Shown here one piece after another: positions 8,477-17,653 of a stretch of 37,681 nt of DNA (position 1 is the stretch's first letter; every line of letters starts with the position of its first letter). The stretch lies in NCBI GenBank assembly GCA_938028705.1, contig CALIZI010000415.1, positions 1 through 37,681 on the forward strand, written 5' to 3'. This DNA comes from an uncultured Saprospiraceae bacterium (lineage in GTDB: Bacteria; Bacteroidota; Bacteroidia; Chitinophagales; Saprospiraceae). Below the pieces are notes generated by a model that had not been told where the DNA came from, searched no databases, and was given only the letters and a program-made list of their open reading frames with translations. The translations under genes and the position numbers were made by a program.

Positions 8477-10153
8477 ATGGAGTTAAACAAATACAGCAAA
8501 GCCGTCACCCAAGACCCCTCGCAACCGGCAGCACAAGCCATGCTACACGCGATTGGGCTGACACGCGAAGATTTGAAAAAACCGCTGATAGGCATTGGTA
8601 GCACGGGCTATGAGGGCAATCCTTGCAATATGCACCTCAACGACTTAGCGAAAGTCGTCAAACTCGGGGTGAACAGTACAGAGGCAGTTGGTTTGATATT
8701 CAACACGATAGGAGTCAGCGACGGCATTTCAATGGGAACGGTAGGCATGCGTTTTTCGCTCCCTTCGCGCGATGTCATTGCCGATTCGATGGAAACGGTG
8801 GTGGGCGCGATGAGCTACGACGGACTCGTTACCGTAGTTGGTTGCGACAAAAATATGCCCGGTGCATTGATGGCGATGATTCGACTCAATCGCCCGTCGA
8901 TTTTGGTCTATGGTGGTACGATAGCTTCGGGACATCATGGCGACAAAAAACTGGATATTGTCTCTGCATTTGAGGCATGGGGTGAGCGCGTAAGCGGTAA
9001 AATGGATGAAGAAAATTTCCAGCAAATCGTCGAAAATGCCTGCCCGGGTGCAGGTGCGTGCGGAGGCATGTACACTGCCAATACGATGGCATCTGCAATC
9101 GAAGCACTCGGCATGGCACTACCTTATAATTCCTCCAATCCCGCTATAAGTGTCAATAAAAAATCGGAAGCCCAAGCCGCCGGAGAAGCCATGATTGACC
9201 TCCTTAAAAAAGACCTCAAACCCTCTGACATCATCACCAAAAAATCATTAGAAAATGCGATAACTGTTGTCACAATTTTAGGTGGTTCGACCAATGCGGT
9301 ATTGCACTTTCTCGCCATCGCAGACGCAGCAAATATCGACTTCGGATTAGACGATTTCCAACGCATCAGCGACAAAACCCCCTTCCTCGCCGACCTCAAA
9401 CCAAGCGGTCAATTTGCAATGGAAGACGTACACAAAGTCGGCGGCACACCCGCCGTCATGAAATATTTATTAGAAAACGGTTACTTACATGGAGACTGCA
9501 TGACCGTAACCGGAAAAACAATAGCCGAAAATCTTGCTGATGTTCCTTCACTCTCCAAAGGACAAACCGTCATCAAACCATTTGAAAAACCCATAAAAGA
9601 AACCGGACACATTCGCATTCTTTTTGGCAATTTAGCCACTGAAGGTTCGGTAGCAAAAATCACTGGAAAAGAAGGTTTGCGATTCACCGGAAAAGCAAAA
9701 GTATTCAACAGTGAAGTCGCTGTAAATGAAGGAATTGCCAACGGAAAAGTAACAAAAGGTGATGTCGTCGTCATTCGTTACGAAGGACCAAAAGGCGGAC
9801 CCGGAATGCCCGAAATGCTCAAACCCACCGCTGCAATTATGGGGGCAGGATTAGGCGGAGAAGTTGCACTCATCACAGACGGCAGATTTTCCGGTGGAAC
9901 ACACGGTTTTGTCGTCGGACATATCACGCCGGAAGCACAAGAAGGCGGTTTGATTGGCTTATTAAAAGACGGTGACGAAATCACCATTGACGCAGAGAAA
10001 AATACGATAAATGCCGAGCTATCGGACAGCGAAATCGAAGCCAGACGCAAGGCATGGACAGCCCCCGAACTGAAAGCCAAAAGAGGCGTTTTATACAAAT
10101 ATGCAAAAACAGTTTCATCCGCATCTGAAGGATGCGTAACAGATAAAATATAG
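8477..10153 (+). CDS. ilvD: Dihydroxy-acid dehydratase (IlvD)
   Basis: The 558-residue product dehydrates 2,3-dihydroxy-isovalerate and 2,3-dihydroxy-3-methylvalerate to the 2-keto acids of valine and isoleucine in the cytoplasm. Counting from ATG 8477, the three iron-sulfur Cys ligands are Cys50 (GNPCNMH), Cys123 (GCDKNMPG, with the metal-binding Lys125) and Cys195 (GAGACGGMY). The second family signature, [14 protein letters not shown], is near the C-terminus. An upstream in-frame ATG (8399) is rejected because those 26 codons lie in non-coding DNA plus a dispersed repeat and do not resemble Ilv[14 protein letters not shown] is the usual family start. It is the first gene of the ilv cluster and sits behind the Ile/Val leader attenuator. 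Confidence 0.96.
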   Translation: MELNKYSKAVTQDPSQPAAQAMLHAIGLTREDLKKPLIGIGSTGYEGNPCNMHLNDLAKVVKLGVNSTEAVGLIFNTIGVSDGISMGTVGMRFSLPSRDVIADSMETVVGAMSYDGLVTVVGCDKNMPGALMAMIRLNRPSILVYGGTIASGHHGDKKLDIVSAFEAWGERVSGKMDEENFQQIVENACPGAGACGGMYTANTMASAIEALGMALPYNSSNPAISVNKKSEAQAAGEAMIDLLKKDLKPSDIITKKSLENAITVVTILGGSTNAVLHFLAIADAANIDFGLDDFQRISDKTPFLADLKPSGQFAMEDVHKVGGTPAVMKYLLENGYLHGDCMTVTGKTIAENLADVPSLSKGQTVIKPFEKPIKETGHIRILFGNLATEGSVAKITGKEGLRFTGKAKVFNSEVAVNEGIANGKVTKGDVVVIRYEGPKGGPGMPEMLKPTAAIMGAGLGGEVALITDGRFSGGTHGFVVGHITPEAQEGGLIGLLKDGDEITIDAEKNTINAELSDSEIEARRKAWTAPELKAKRGVLYKYAKTVSSASEGCVTDKI

Positions 10154-10280
10154 TGGAACATATCCGTACCGACGACTTTAGCCGTCGAAAAATGGTGTCA
10201 CAGTTTTAGTATATTTTTGTATTAAATTTTTTAAAAATTAAATTAATATTTTTATTCAATATAAAAAATACCTCATTTTA

Positions 10281-10339
10281 AATTTGACCTAAAACTCGTC
10301 AGACATTTTCAAAATGTCAGACGAGTTTTAGGTCAAATT
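10281..10339. repeat. 29-bp inverted repeat (one mismatch)
   Basis: Arms 10281-10309 and 10311-10339 are complementary apart from one position in the GTCAGAC core. They form a very long hairpin around TTTTCAAAA. No T-run follows on either strand, so it is not a typical intrinsic terminator, though it could protect or partly separate the ilvD and ilvB parts of the transcript. Confidence 0.8.
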
Positions 10340-10402
10340 CAAGGCAGAGTTTCAATTTTAAAAACAAAAATTAACAAAAATAATTAGATAAAAAACCGTA
10401 GC

Positions 10403-10470
10403 GCGGCACTTCGAGCCCGCACCGCGAACTACTTGGAAATTTTCGTAATACACGAGCTAAAAGCACCGTG
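10403..10470. repeat. Hairpin element (family A), degenerate copy
   Basis: The first hairpin is GCGG/CCGC (10403-10406, 10417-10420) around CACTTCGAGC. The second, read on the minus strand, is CACGG/TCGTG (10451-10455, 10466-10470 on plus) around TGCTTTTAGC. Both loops are variants of the family A loop, flanked by GTAG words. Confidence 0.65.
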
Positions 10471-10496
10471 CTACGTTTGCAAATAATATGTAGAAT

Positions 10497-12230
10497 ATGG
10501 AAACACTAACAGCGACAAAATCTAAATCAAAGAAAAAGAAAACAGAACGCATACACGGCTGCGAGGCAGTCGTCAGATGCTTATTAGAAGAAGGTGTTGA
10601 CCTCATGTACGGCTATCCGGGCGGTGCGATAATGCCCGTATATGACGAATTATACAAATATCAAGACCAACTCCAACATGTCTTGGTACGCCACGAAGAA
10701 GGCGCGACCCACGCCGCGCAAGGCTACGCACGCGCAAGCGGACGAGTAGGCGTATGCATAGCAACTTCCGGTCCCGGAGCGACTAATCTTGTGACAGGGA
10801 TAGCCGATGCAATGATTGATTCTACACCAATGGTTTGTATTACGGGGCAAGTACCTAAACATCTCTTGGGTTCAGATGCTTTTCAGGAGACAGACATCAT
10901 CGGTATCACGATGCCTGTGACCAAGTGGAATTACCAAATCACTAAGGCTTCCGAAATACCGGAGATATTTGCAAAAGCCTTCTTTATCGCCAAATCGGGC
11001 AGACCCGGACCAGTCTTGATTGACATTACAAAAAATGCTCAATTTGATGAATTGGACTTCGATTATACGCCTTGCACAAAATTGGATAGCTACGTGCCGC
11101 GTCCGCCTGTCAAGGAAGAAAAAGTCAAGGAAGCTGCCGAGTTGATTAATAATGCCAAACGTCCATATATCCTTTTTGGTCAAGGAGTTATCTTATCTCA
11201 GGCAGAAGAAGAACTCAAGCAATTGGTAGAAAAAACAGGCATCCCCGCCGCTTGGACAATTATGGGTTTATCGGCTATGCCAACCAATCATCCGCTGAAT
11301 GTCGGGATGCTTGGAATGCACGGAAATTATGGTCCGAATGTCCTTACAAATGAGTGTGATGTCCTCATTGCAATAGGGATGCGATTTGATGATAGAGTAA
11401 CAGGAAATTTGGCGAAATATGCCAAACAAGCCAAAGTCATTCACATAGAAATAGACCCCGCAGAGATTGATAAAAACGTGAAAACAGAAGTCGCAATTCT
11501 CGGCGATGCGAAGGAAGCAATGACCGCATTATTACCACATTTAAAGAAAAATTCTCACAAAAAATGGCATCAAAAATTCAAAGATTGTGACAAAGAAGAA
11601 TATGAGAAAGTCATTAAGGGAGAAACGGAACCTACGGACGGAGAATTGACAATGGGCGAAGTCATCCGTGACCTCAATGACCTGACGAATGGAGACGCAA
11701 TTATCGTCACCGATGTCGGGCAACATCAAATGATTGCTTGTCGATATGCACATTTTAATAAAACAAAAAGTAATATCACATCGGGTGGTTTGGGAACGAT
11801 GGGTTTCTGTCTGCCCGCAGCGATTGGCGCGAAGATGGGCGCACCCGACAGAGACGTAATTGCCGTCATCGGCGATGGTGGTTTTCAAATGACCATTCAG
11901 GAATTGGGCGTGATTTTGCAAACGGGAGTCAACGTAAAAATCTTGATTCTCAACAACGAATTTCTCGGTATGGTGCGTCAATGGCAACAACTATTTTTCG
12001 ACAAACGCTATGCTTCTACCGAAATGGTCAACCCTGATTTTCAGTTACTTGCACAGGCTTACGGCATCAAAGCCCAACGTGTCAGTGAGCGCGACCAACT
12101 CGGCACAGCCTTAAAAAATATGATGGAACACGATGGTTCGTTCTTATTAGAAGTGATGGTCGGCAAAGAAAATAATGTATTTCCAATGGTGCCTTCGGGG
12201 GCTGGTGTTGCGGATATTCGCCTTGAATAA
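10497..12230 (+). CDS. ilvB: Acetolactate synthase, large (catalytic) subunit
   Basis: The 577-residue TPP enzyme joins two pyruvates to 2-acetolactate, or pyruvate and 2-ketobutyrate to 2-aceto-2-hydroxybutyrate. Visible landmarks are GYPGGAIMPVYDELY near residue 40, the catalytic Glu67 (RHEEGATHAAQGYARASGR), the central FAD-associated domain, and the TPP/Mg motif starting GDGGFQM at about 459 and ending in NNEFLGMVRQWQ. Length is normal. A Lys/Ser-rich N-terminal extension (SKSKKKK) precedes the conserved start. It is the second ilv gene; its regulatory subunit IlvN is not adjacent but lies beyond maeB. The product works with IlvN and feeds IlvC. Confidence 0.96.
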   Translation: METLTATKSKSKKKKTERIHGCEAVVRCLLEEGVDLMYGYPGGAIMPVYDELYKYQDQLQHVLVRHEEGATHAAQGYARASGRVGVCIATSGPGATNLVTGIADAMIDSTPMVCITGQVPKHLLGSDAFQETDIIGITMPVTKWNYQITKASEIPEIFAKAFFIAKSGRPGPVLIDITKNAQFDELDFDYTPCTKLDSYVPRPPVKEEKVKEAAELINNAKRPYILFGQGVILSQAEEELKQLVEKTGIPAAWTIMGLSAMPTNHPLNVGMLGMHGNYGPNVLTNECDVLIAIGMRFDDRVTGNLAKYAKQAKVIHIEIDPAEIDKNVKTEVAILGDAKEAMTALLPHLKKNSHKKWHQKFKDCDKEEYEKVIKGETEPTDGELTMGEVIRDLNDLTNGDAIIVTDVGQHQMIACRYAHFNKTKSNITSGGLGTMGFCLPAAIGAKMGAPDRDVIAVIGDGGFQMTIQELGVILQTGVNVKILILNNEFLGMVRQWQQLFFDKRYASTEMVNPDFQLLAQAYGIKAQRVSERDQLGTALKNMMEHDGSFLLEVMVGKENNVFPMVPSGAGVADIRLE

Positions 12231-12327
12231 ATTAAGTGATTTTCGATTTTTGATTTTGTGATTTGTTTTAATTTTAATAATCGTATTTTGTGTTTTTTTT
12301 GATAAAAAAAATACTCAAACACAATAG

Positions 12328-12360
12328 AAACCTATAAGGTTTGCAAAACCTTATGGGTTT
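12328..12360. repeat. AAACCTATAAGGTTT hairpin (family C), copy 1
   Basis: Arms 12328-12342 and 12346-12360 pair over 15 bases (one G-T) around GCA. Each arm is itself nearly palindromic (AAACCT-ATA-AGGTTT). It is followed by GAT, as in the perfect copy at 30934-30967. Confidence 0.8.
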
Positions 12361-12435
12361 GATAAACAGCAAGTTAGAATTTATTTTTTTACGATAAAAA
12401 CTAATCACTAATCACGATTCACCAATCACAATACT

Positions 12436-14715
12436 ATGAAAGATACATTTAAAAAAGCGGCATTAGAATACCACTCAGAAGGCAGACCCGGCAAAATCGA
12501 AGTTATCCCGACGACAGAAACGGCGAATCAGCGCGACCTGTCATTGGCATACTCACCGGGCGTAGCCGAACCTTGTTTGGCGATAGCCGACAATGTAGAT
12601 GATGTATATAAATACACCGCAAAAGGCAATTTGGTCGCGGTCATCAGCAATGGTACGGCGGTCTTGGGCTTGGGCGATATAGGACCGGAAGCCAGCAAAC
12701 CCGTCATGGAAGGCAAGGGTTTACTCTTTAAAATTTATGCTGATATAGATTGTTTTGATTTAGAGTTAAATACGAAAGATATTGATGAATTTGTGCGGAC
12801 GGTAAAGATACTCGAACCCACTTTTGGCGGGGTCAATTTGGAGGATATTTCCGCGCCGGCTTGCTTTGATATTGAGGAACGCCTAAAGGAAGAACTTAAC
12901 ATCCCCGTCATGCACGACGACCAACACGGAACGGCGATTATCAGTGGTGCTGCCTTGCTCAATGCGCTCGAATTGGTTGAAAAAAATATCGCTACGGCAA
13001 AAATTGTGGTCAATGGTGCGGGGGCATCTGCGATTTCGTGTACACGTATATATGTGTCGCTTGGTGCGAAAAAAGAAAATATATTCATGTATGATAGCAA
13101 AGGACTTATACATGGTGATAGAGATAATTTGAATGGTAAAAAACCGGAATTTATCAATAATACCGTTCCGATGAATACTTCATTAGCGGAGATTTTGAAG
13201 GGCGCAGATGTTTTTATTGGTTTGTCAAAAGGCAATATTTTGAATCAGGCGATGGTCAAGGAAATGGCGAAGGATTGTATCATTTTCGCTATGGCAAATC
13301 CAACCCCTGAAATCGGTTATGAAGATGCAAAAGAAGCCCGACCCGACGCGATTATGGCAACAGGTCGCTCCGATTATCCCAATCAGGTAAATAACGTATT
13401 GGGTTTTCCATTTATATTTAGAGGGGCATTAGATGTACGGGCTACCGAGATAAATGAGGCAATGAAATTGGCGGCTGTTCGCGCCCTCGCAGACTTGGCA
13501 AAAAGACCTGTGCCGGACATCGTAAACATGGCTTACGGCGATGTCAATTTGAATTTCGGGAAAGACTATATCATCCCAAAACCCGTTGACCCGCGACTCA
13601 TTTCTACCGTAGCGCCGGCGGTGGCAAAAGCGGCAATGGAAAGCGGTCTTGCCAAGCACCCGATTAAGGATTGGGAGGCTTACGAATTTGAACTCGACCA
13701 ACGACTTGGACTCGATAATCAACTCTCAAAAATCATTGAAACCAAAGCCAAACAAGACCTTAAAAAAGTGGTTTTTGCAGATGCTGAAAACCTATCTGTA
13801 CTCAAAGCCGCGCAGATTGTTTGGGAAGAAAAAATCGCGCATCCTATTTTACTCGGCAACCTCGAAACGGTCAATCAAATAATCGAACAATATAATATAC
13901 AACTCCCTGATATATCAATTATTGACCCAAGAAATTCCGCGAATGAAGAAGAAGAAAATACACTCACTTCGTATGTCGAATATTTCTATGAAAAAAGAAA
14001 ACGCAAAGGCGTAACGATGACCGAAGCGCGTGGATTGATACGCAGTCGCAGCTACTATGGCGCAATGATGGTCGAGATGGGAACTGCCGATGCGATGATT
14101 GGTGGTTTGACCCGAAAATATCCTTATACGGTTCGCCCCGCTTTGCAAATAATCGGTCCGCGAGAAGGCGTAAACAAGGTAGCAAGTACTCACATTTTAA
14201 TGACCAAATCCGGTCCGCTTTTCCTTGCCGATACCTCGATCAATCATCACTTAACTGCGGAGGATATTGCGGATATTTCGGAGTTGGTGGCAGAGCAAGT
14301 TCGCTCATTCAATATAGAGCCGAAAATCGCGCTTGTAACCTACTCTAATTTTGGTTCAGTGCCGGATGGAGAGTCGGCAATGCTCATGCGTTCTGCGACA
14401 AATATCTTACAGAAAAGACACCCCGACTGGTTGGTGGACGGCGAAATGCAAGCCCATTTCGCGCTCAATACGGAGGCTTTGGAAAACTATTTTCCATTTT
14501 CCAAACTCGCCGGCAATAAAGCGAATGTCTTGATTTTCCCCAATCTCTCCTCCGCCAATATCGCCTACAACCTCCTCAGCAATGCCGCCGAAATGGACAT
14601 CATCGGACCGATATTATTAGGTATGAGAAAGCCCGTACACATCCTCCAACTCGGCGCGAGTATTCGACAAATCGTGGATATGGTCGGCATCGCGGCGATA
14701 CATGCGCAGAAGTAA
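12436..14715 (+). CDS. maeB: NADP-dependent malic enzyme with C-terminal phosphotransacetylase-like domain
   Basis: The 759-residue protein has the MaeB two-part layout. Residues about 1-425 are the malic enzyme: [32 protein letters not shown], the acidic metal-site region and DDQHGTAI, and a Rossmann motif VVNGAGASA near residue 190. Residues about 430-759 are a PTA_PTB-type domain, which in related enzymes is regulatory rather than catalytic. The reaction is malate + NADP+ to pyruvate + CO2 + NADPH in the cytoplasm. The gene lies between ilvB and ilvN on the same strand, so it probably shares their transcript. Its products are the substrate of acetolactate synthase and the reductant of IlvC. 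The function is secure; the metabolic link is inference. Confidence 0.94.
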   Translation: MKDTFKKAALEYHSEGRPGKIEVIPTTETANQRDLSLAYSPGVAEPCLAIADNVDDVYKYTAKGNLVAVISNGTAVLGLGDIGPEASKPVMEGKGLLFKIYADIDCFDLELNTKDIDEFVRTVKILEPTFGGVNLEDISAPACFDIEERLKEELNIPVMHDDQHGTAIISGAALLNALELVEKNIATAKIVVNGAGASAISCTRIYVSLGAKKENIFMYDSKGLIHGDRDNLNGKKPEFINNTVPMNTSLAEILKGADVFIGLSKGNILNQAMVKEMAKDCIIFAMANPTPEIGYEDAKEARPDAIMATGRSDYPNQVNNVLGFPFIFRGALDVRATEINEAMKLAAVRALADLAKRPVPDIVNMAYGDVNLNFGKDYIIPKPVDPRLISTVAPAVAKAAMESGLAKHPIKDWEAYEFELDQRLGLDNQLSKIIETKAKQDLKKVVFADAENLSVLKAAQIVWEEKIAHPILLGNLETVNQIIEQYNIQLPDISIIDPRNSANEEEENTLTSYVEYFYEKRKRKGVTMTEARGLIRSRSYYGAMMVEMGTADAMIGGLTRKYPYTVRPALQIIGPREGVNKVASTHILMTKSGPLFLADTSINHHLTAEDIADISELVAEQVRSFNIEPKIALVTYSNFGSVPDGESAMLMRSATNILQKRHPDWLVDGEMQAHFALNTEALENYFPFSKLAGNKANVLIFPNLSSANIAYNLLSNAAEMDIIGPILLGMRKPVHILQLGASIRQIVDMVGIAAIHAQK

Positions 14716-14720
14716 CGTAG

Positions 14721-14854
14721 CGCGACGCTTCCAGCTCGCGTCACGTAGAACGGTGCTTCCAGCCCGTTCCCCTCACGTAGAGAAAATTCATGAATTTTCT
14801 CTACGTGAGGGTTGATTGGCAAAATATAAGCGGCGCGGACTGGAAGTACCGCGC
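14721..14854. repeat. Hairpin elements (family A), copies 2 and 3, filling the maeB-ilvN gap
   Basis: CGCGA/TCGCG (14721-14725, 14736-14740) encloses CGCTTCCAGC, and GAACGG/CCGTTC (14748-14753, 14764-14769) encloses TGCTTCCAGC. An inverted single copy, GCGCGG/CCGCGC (14833-14838, 14849-14854), encloses ACTGGAAGTA, which reads TACTTCCAGT on the minus strand. A further inverted repeat of CCTCACGTAGAGAAAATTCA lies between, from about 14771 to 14810. Confidence 0.8.
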
Positions 14855-14872
14855 TACATCAACACATAAAAA

Positions 14873-15406
14873 ATGAAAAAGACATTTACACTCTCAGTTT
14901 TCACCGCCAATAAAGCCGGACTTTTGCACCGTGTAACGACAGGTTTTACGCGCCGCAAAATTAATATTGAAAGCCTCACCGTTTCGGAAAGTGAGATACC
15001 GAATATTCACCGTTATACGATAGTCGTGCATCTTGAAGAAGAAAACGTAAAGCGACTCGTAGTGGCACTTGAAAAGCAAATCGAAGTCCACAAAGCCTTT
15101 TATCATGGCGAGGAAGATGTTGTGTATCAAGAGATTGCGCTGTACAAAATTCCATCAGGCGTAATTGTGCATGGTGGCTTGGCAGAAAAAATCGTCCGTC
15201 AGCATGGCGCACGTATGCTTGCTGCCGAACCGAAATTTACCGTCATCGAAAAGACGGGACACGCCGAAGAAATCGAAGCCTTATTTAAGGAACTTGAACC
15301 TTTTAATATTCTTGAATTTACACGTTCCGGTAGAGTGGCGATCACTAAGCCGATGCGGGAATTGAGGGAGTATTTGGAGGAATTGGAAATGGCTGCGGCG
15401 AACTAA
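14873..15406 (+). CDS. ilvN: Acetolactate synthase, small (regulatory) subunit
   Basis: The 177-residue protein starts with an ACT domain (residues about 4-76: FTLSVFTANKAGLLHRVTTGFTRRKINIESLTV) and has the C-terminal domain of IlvN/IlvH proteins ending in a short helix. It activates the IlvB subunit and normally confers valine feedback inhibition. The start is set by ATG 14873, immediately after the hairpin-filled spacer. It is separated from ilvB by maeB, which is unusual since the two subunit genes are normally adjacent. It precedes ilvC by 242 bases. Confidence 0.94.
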   Translation: MKKTFTLSVFTANKAGLLHRVTTGFTRRKINIESLTVSESEIPNIHRYTIVVHLEEENVKRLVVALEKQIEVHKAFYHGEEDVVYQEIALYKIPSGVIVHGGLAEKIVRQHGARMLAAEPKFTVIEKTGHAEEIEALFKELEPFNILEFTRSGRVAITKPMRELREYLEELEMAAAN

Positions 15407-15418
15407 TCCAAACCAAAA

Positions 15419-15549
15419 CGTCTTTCTGACCTCGATAGCTATCGCGGGTTCAGAATCTCCCAAATGACAAGGCACAATTTTAAATATGAGCTTCTGTTTA
15501 AAATTGGTTTTCATCGCCCGGGAGATGCTGAAACGAGTTCAGCAAGACG
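15419..15549. repeat. Two inverted copies of a CTGAA/TTCAG hairpin (family F)
   Basis: Copy 1 (15419-15470) has stem TTCTGA/TCAGAA (15424-15429, 15450-15455) enclosing the perfect palindrome CGATAGCTATCG (15433-15444). Copy 2 (15519-15549) has stem TGCTGAA/TTCAGCA (15526-15532, 15538-15544) around ACGAG. Read in the same direction both begin GGGAGAT and end AAGACG, and one stem pair changes from T-A to G-C. A weak terminator-like stem (AGCAA/TTGCT plus T6, 15541-15560) overlaps copy 2. Confidence 0.75.
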
Positions 15550-15648
15550 ATTGCTTTTTTAATGAAATATATTTTTAAAAATATTAATTAAATAAAAATA
15601 TTCGCGGTATCTGATAATCATTGATTACGAATCAAGAACACACAAATC

Positions 15649-16695
15649 ATGGCAAAGTTAAACTTCGGCGGCACACTCGAAAATGTAGTGACCCGCGACG
15701 AATTTCCCCTTAAAAAAGCACAAGAAACGATGAAAGACGAGGTAATCGCGGTCATCGGCTACGGCGTACAAGGTCCGGGACAATCCTTGAATTTGAAAGA
15801 CAATGGCTTCAACGTCATCATCGGACAACGACAAGGCTCGGCGAGTTGGGATAAAGCGATTGCGGACGGCTGGATGCCGGGAACAACACTTTTTCCGATT
15901 GAGGAAGCGGCACAACGCGCCACCGTCATCCAATATTTGCTTTCGGATGCCGGACAAATCGCTCAATGGGAAACCATTAAAAAGCACTTGACACCGGGCA
16001 AAGCCTTGTATTTTTCGCATGGCTTTGGTATTACATATAAAGATAAAACAGGTATAATTCCGCCTAAAGATGTGGATGTTATCTTGGTCGCGCCCAAAGG
16101 GTCGGGGACTTCTTTACGACGCATGTTTGTTGCTGGAAAGGGCTTGAATTCGAGCTACGCAATTTTTCAGGATGCGACGGGTCGTGCGTATGAACGTGTC
16201 GTGTCATTGGGTATCGGCGTGGGGTCGGGCTACCTCTTTGAGACGAATTTTAAGAAGGAAGTTTACTCGGATTTGACAGGCGAACGCGGCATTTTGATGG
16301 GTGCATTGGCTGGTGTTTTTGAGGCACAATACAACATCCTTCGCAAGCACGGACACTCGCCTTCGGAGGCATTCAATGAGACAGTAGAGGAACTCACGCA
16401 AAGCCTCATGCCCCTCGTCGCGGAGAACGGCATGGACTGGATGTACGCCAATACTTCGACCACCGCACAGCGCGGCGCACTCGATTGGCGACACAAATTC
16501 CGCGAGGCAGTTACGCCCGTTTTTGAGGATTTGTATGAGAGCGTTTCGAGTGGAAAAGAGGCGGAAATTGTCATCAAAGCCAACGAACAAGCCGATTATC
16601 GCGCCAAATTGGAGGAAGAATTGAAGGAAATCCGCGAGTCGGAAATGTGGCAGACGGGGGCGCAGGTGCGTAAGTTGCGTCCTGAAAATAATTAA
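15649..16695 (+). CDS. ilvC: Ketol-acid reductoisomerase (NADP+)
   Basis: The 348-residue class I enzyme isomerises and reduces acetolactate or acetohydroxybutyrate to the dihydroxy acid that IlvD uses. The nucleotide-binding loop is GYGVQGPGQ (residues 37-45), followed by the coenzyme-selecting segment GQRQGSASWD, whose Arg and Ser residues favour NADPH. The metal-site helix is FETNFKKEVYSDLTGERGILMG, with Asp and Glu ligands. The C-terminal knotted domain is complete (EELTQSLMPLVAENGMDWMYANTS). Length and sequence style match Bacteroidota IlvC. It stands in a 242-base spacer context carrying two hairpin elements upstream. Confidence 0.96.
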   Translation: MAKLNFGGTLENVVTRDEFPLKKAQETMKDEVIAVIGYGVQGPGQSLNLKDNGFNVIIGQRQGSASWDKAIADGWMPGTTLFPIEEAAQRATVIQYLLSDAGQIAQWETIKKHLTPGKALYFSHGFGITYKDKTGIIPPKDVDVILVAPKGSGTSLRRMFVAGKGLNSSYAIFQDATGRAYERVVSLGIGVGSGYLFETNFKKEVYSDLTGERGILMGALAGVFEAQYNILRKHGHSPSEAFNETVEELTQSLMPLVAENGMDWMYANTSTTAQRGALDWRHKFREAVTPVFEDLYESVSSGKEAEIVIKANEQADYRAKLEEELKEIRESEMWQTGAQVRKLRPENN

Positions 16696-16713
16696 CAAGT
16701 ACAAGTGCAAGTA

Positions 16714-16813
16714 TCAAGCGCAAGTTCAAGTTTCGTGAGTTTGCTACGCAAACTCTTTTGAGTAATAATAGGATTTGGCTTTGCCAAATCCCGTAGTTTG
16801 AACTTGCGCTTGA
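16714..16813. repeat. Composite nested inverted repeat between ilvC and the sulfotransferase
   Basis: The outer 16-bp arms are 16714-16729 and 16798-16813. Inside are two perfect hairpins: 16737-16755 (GAGTTTGC/GCAAACTC, loop TAC) and 16771-16791 (GGATTTGGC/GCCAAATCC, loop TTT). AAGTNCAAG-type words flank it on both sides. The right arm happens to stay open in the sulfotransferase frame. Confidence 0.8.
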
Positions 16814-16836
16814 TTCTTGAACTTGAACTTAAAAAT

Positions 16837-17598
16837 ATGCAGCCAAAAAAGTCATATAGAATTTGGTTTAGCCAAAGAAATGGCAGCACTTTACTTTGCA
16901 AAGGCTTGGAACAAACCGGAATTGCAGGAATCCCCGGCGAATATTTCAATGTCATGGAATCGGATACACTTTGTGAAAAATATGGTGTACAGACTTATGA
17001 TGAATTGAAAAATAAATTATGGGAATTGGGCATGTCTGCCAATGGTGTATTTGGAATAAAACACTCTATGTACGCAGAGCGATATGATAAAATTTTTGAA
17101 GAAATACGCAAATTGCGAAGAATGAGTGCTGAGGTCAATGAAGAAGAATTATTGAGCGATATTTTTCCAAATTGCAAACATATTTACCTTACCCGACGTA
17201 ATAAAATAAGGCAGGCTGTTTCATGGTGGAAAGCCATTAAAGATAATGTTTGGCATTTGGAGTCAGGCGAAGAAAAAACAGATGATGCGGAATTTTATGA
17301 GCGACATTACGATTTTGCAGCATTGAGTCATCTCTTCAAAGAAGCCACACTCAGGGAATGTGCCATGCAAGCCTATTTTAGTCAATATAATATTCAGCCA
17401 TTAACTTTAGTGTATGAAGATTTTTCGGATAATTTTGAAGATACCATTCGACAAATTGTGGATTATCTTGGCATAGAATATGATGAATTACATATTGGAA
17501 ATAAATTTTATAAAAAAACGGCTAATTCAAATTCCGAAAAATGGGTGCAAAGATTTAGGGAAGATTTGCAGAAAGAAATGAGGGTAAATGTATGGTAA
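16837..17598 (+). CDS. Stf0-like sulfotransferase
   Basis: The 253-residue protein carries a 5'-phosphosulfate loop near the N-terminus (IWFSQRNGSTLLCKGL, followed by GIPGEYFN as in Stf0 proteins) and a 3'-phosphate-binding segment (HIYLTRRNKIRQAVSWWKA), so it should transfer sulfate from PAPS to a small hydroxylated acceptor. Trehalose 2-sulfotransferase Stf0 is the named relative; the acceptor here is unknown. ATG 16837 is preferred to the upstream TTG at 16798 because those 13 codons are the arm of an inverted repeat. It sits between ilvC and ilvA, 55 bases before ilvA and on the same strand, with no evident link to branched-chain synthesis. Its base composition is more AT-rich than its neighbours, which hints at insertion. 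Confidence 0.82.
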   Translation: MQPKKSYRIWFSQRNGSTLLCKGLEQTGIAGIPGEYFNVMESDTLCEKYGVQTYDELKNKLWELGMSANGVFGIKHSMYAERYDKIFEEIRKLRRMSAEVNEEELLSDIFPNCKHIYLTRRNKIRQAVSWWKAIKDNVWHLESGEEKTDDAEFYERHYDFAALSHLFKEATLRECAMQAYFSQYNIQPLTLVYEDFSDNFEDTIRQIVDYLGIEYDELHIGNKFYKKTANSNSEKWVQRFREDLQKEMRVNVW

Positions 17599-17653
17599 AT
17601 TCCAAGTACCAAATTTCAAATCTTTCACGAACAGCTAACTCGCAATACGAAAC

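Larger units (their letters stand above)
10154..10496. other. ilvD-ilvB spacer with two structured elements
   Basis: This 343-base gap has no credible ORF. It contains a long inverted repeat (10281-10339) and a degenerate family A hairpin pair (10403-10470). Nothing else is recognisable in the AT-rich remainder. Confidence 0.5.

Noticed and set aside
10281-10339. Intrinsic terminator after ilvD
   Set aside because: The stem is long but neither strand has a T-run after it, so it is listed as an inverted repeat only.
15541-15560. Terminator between ilvN and ilvC
   Set aside because: Only a 5-bp AT-rich stem before T6, and it overlaps a stronger repeat hairpin; noted but not called.
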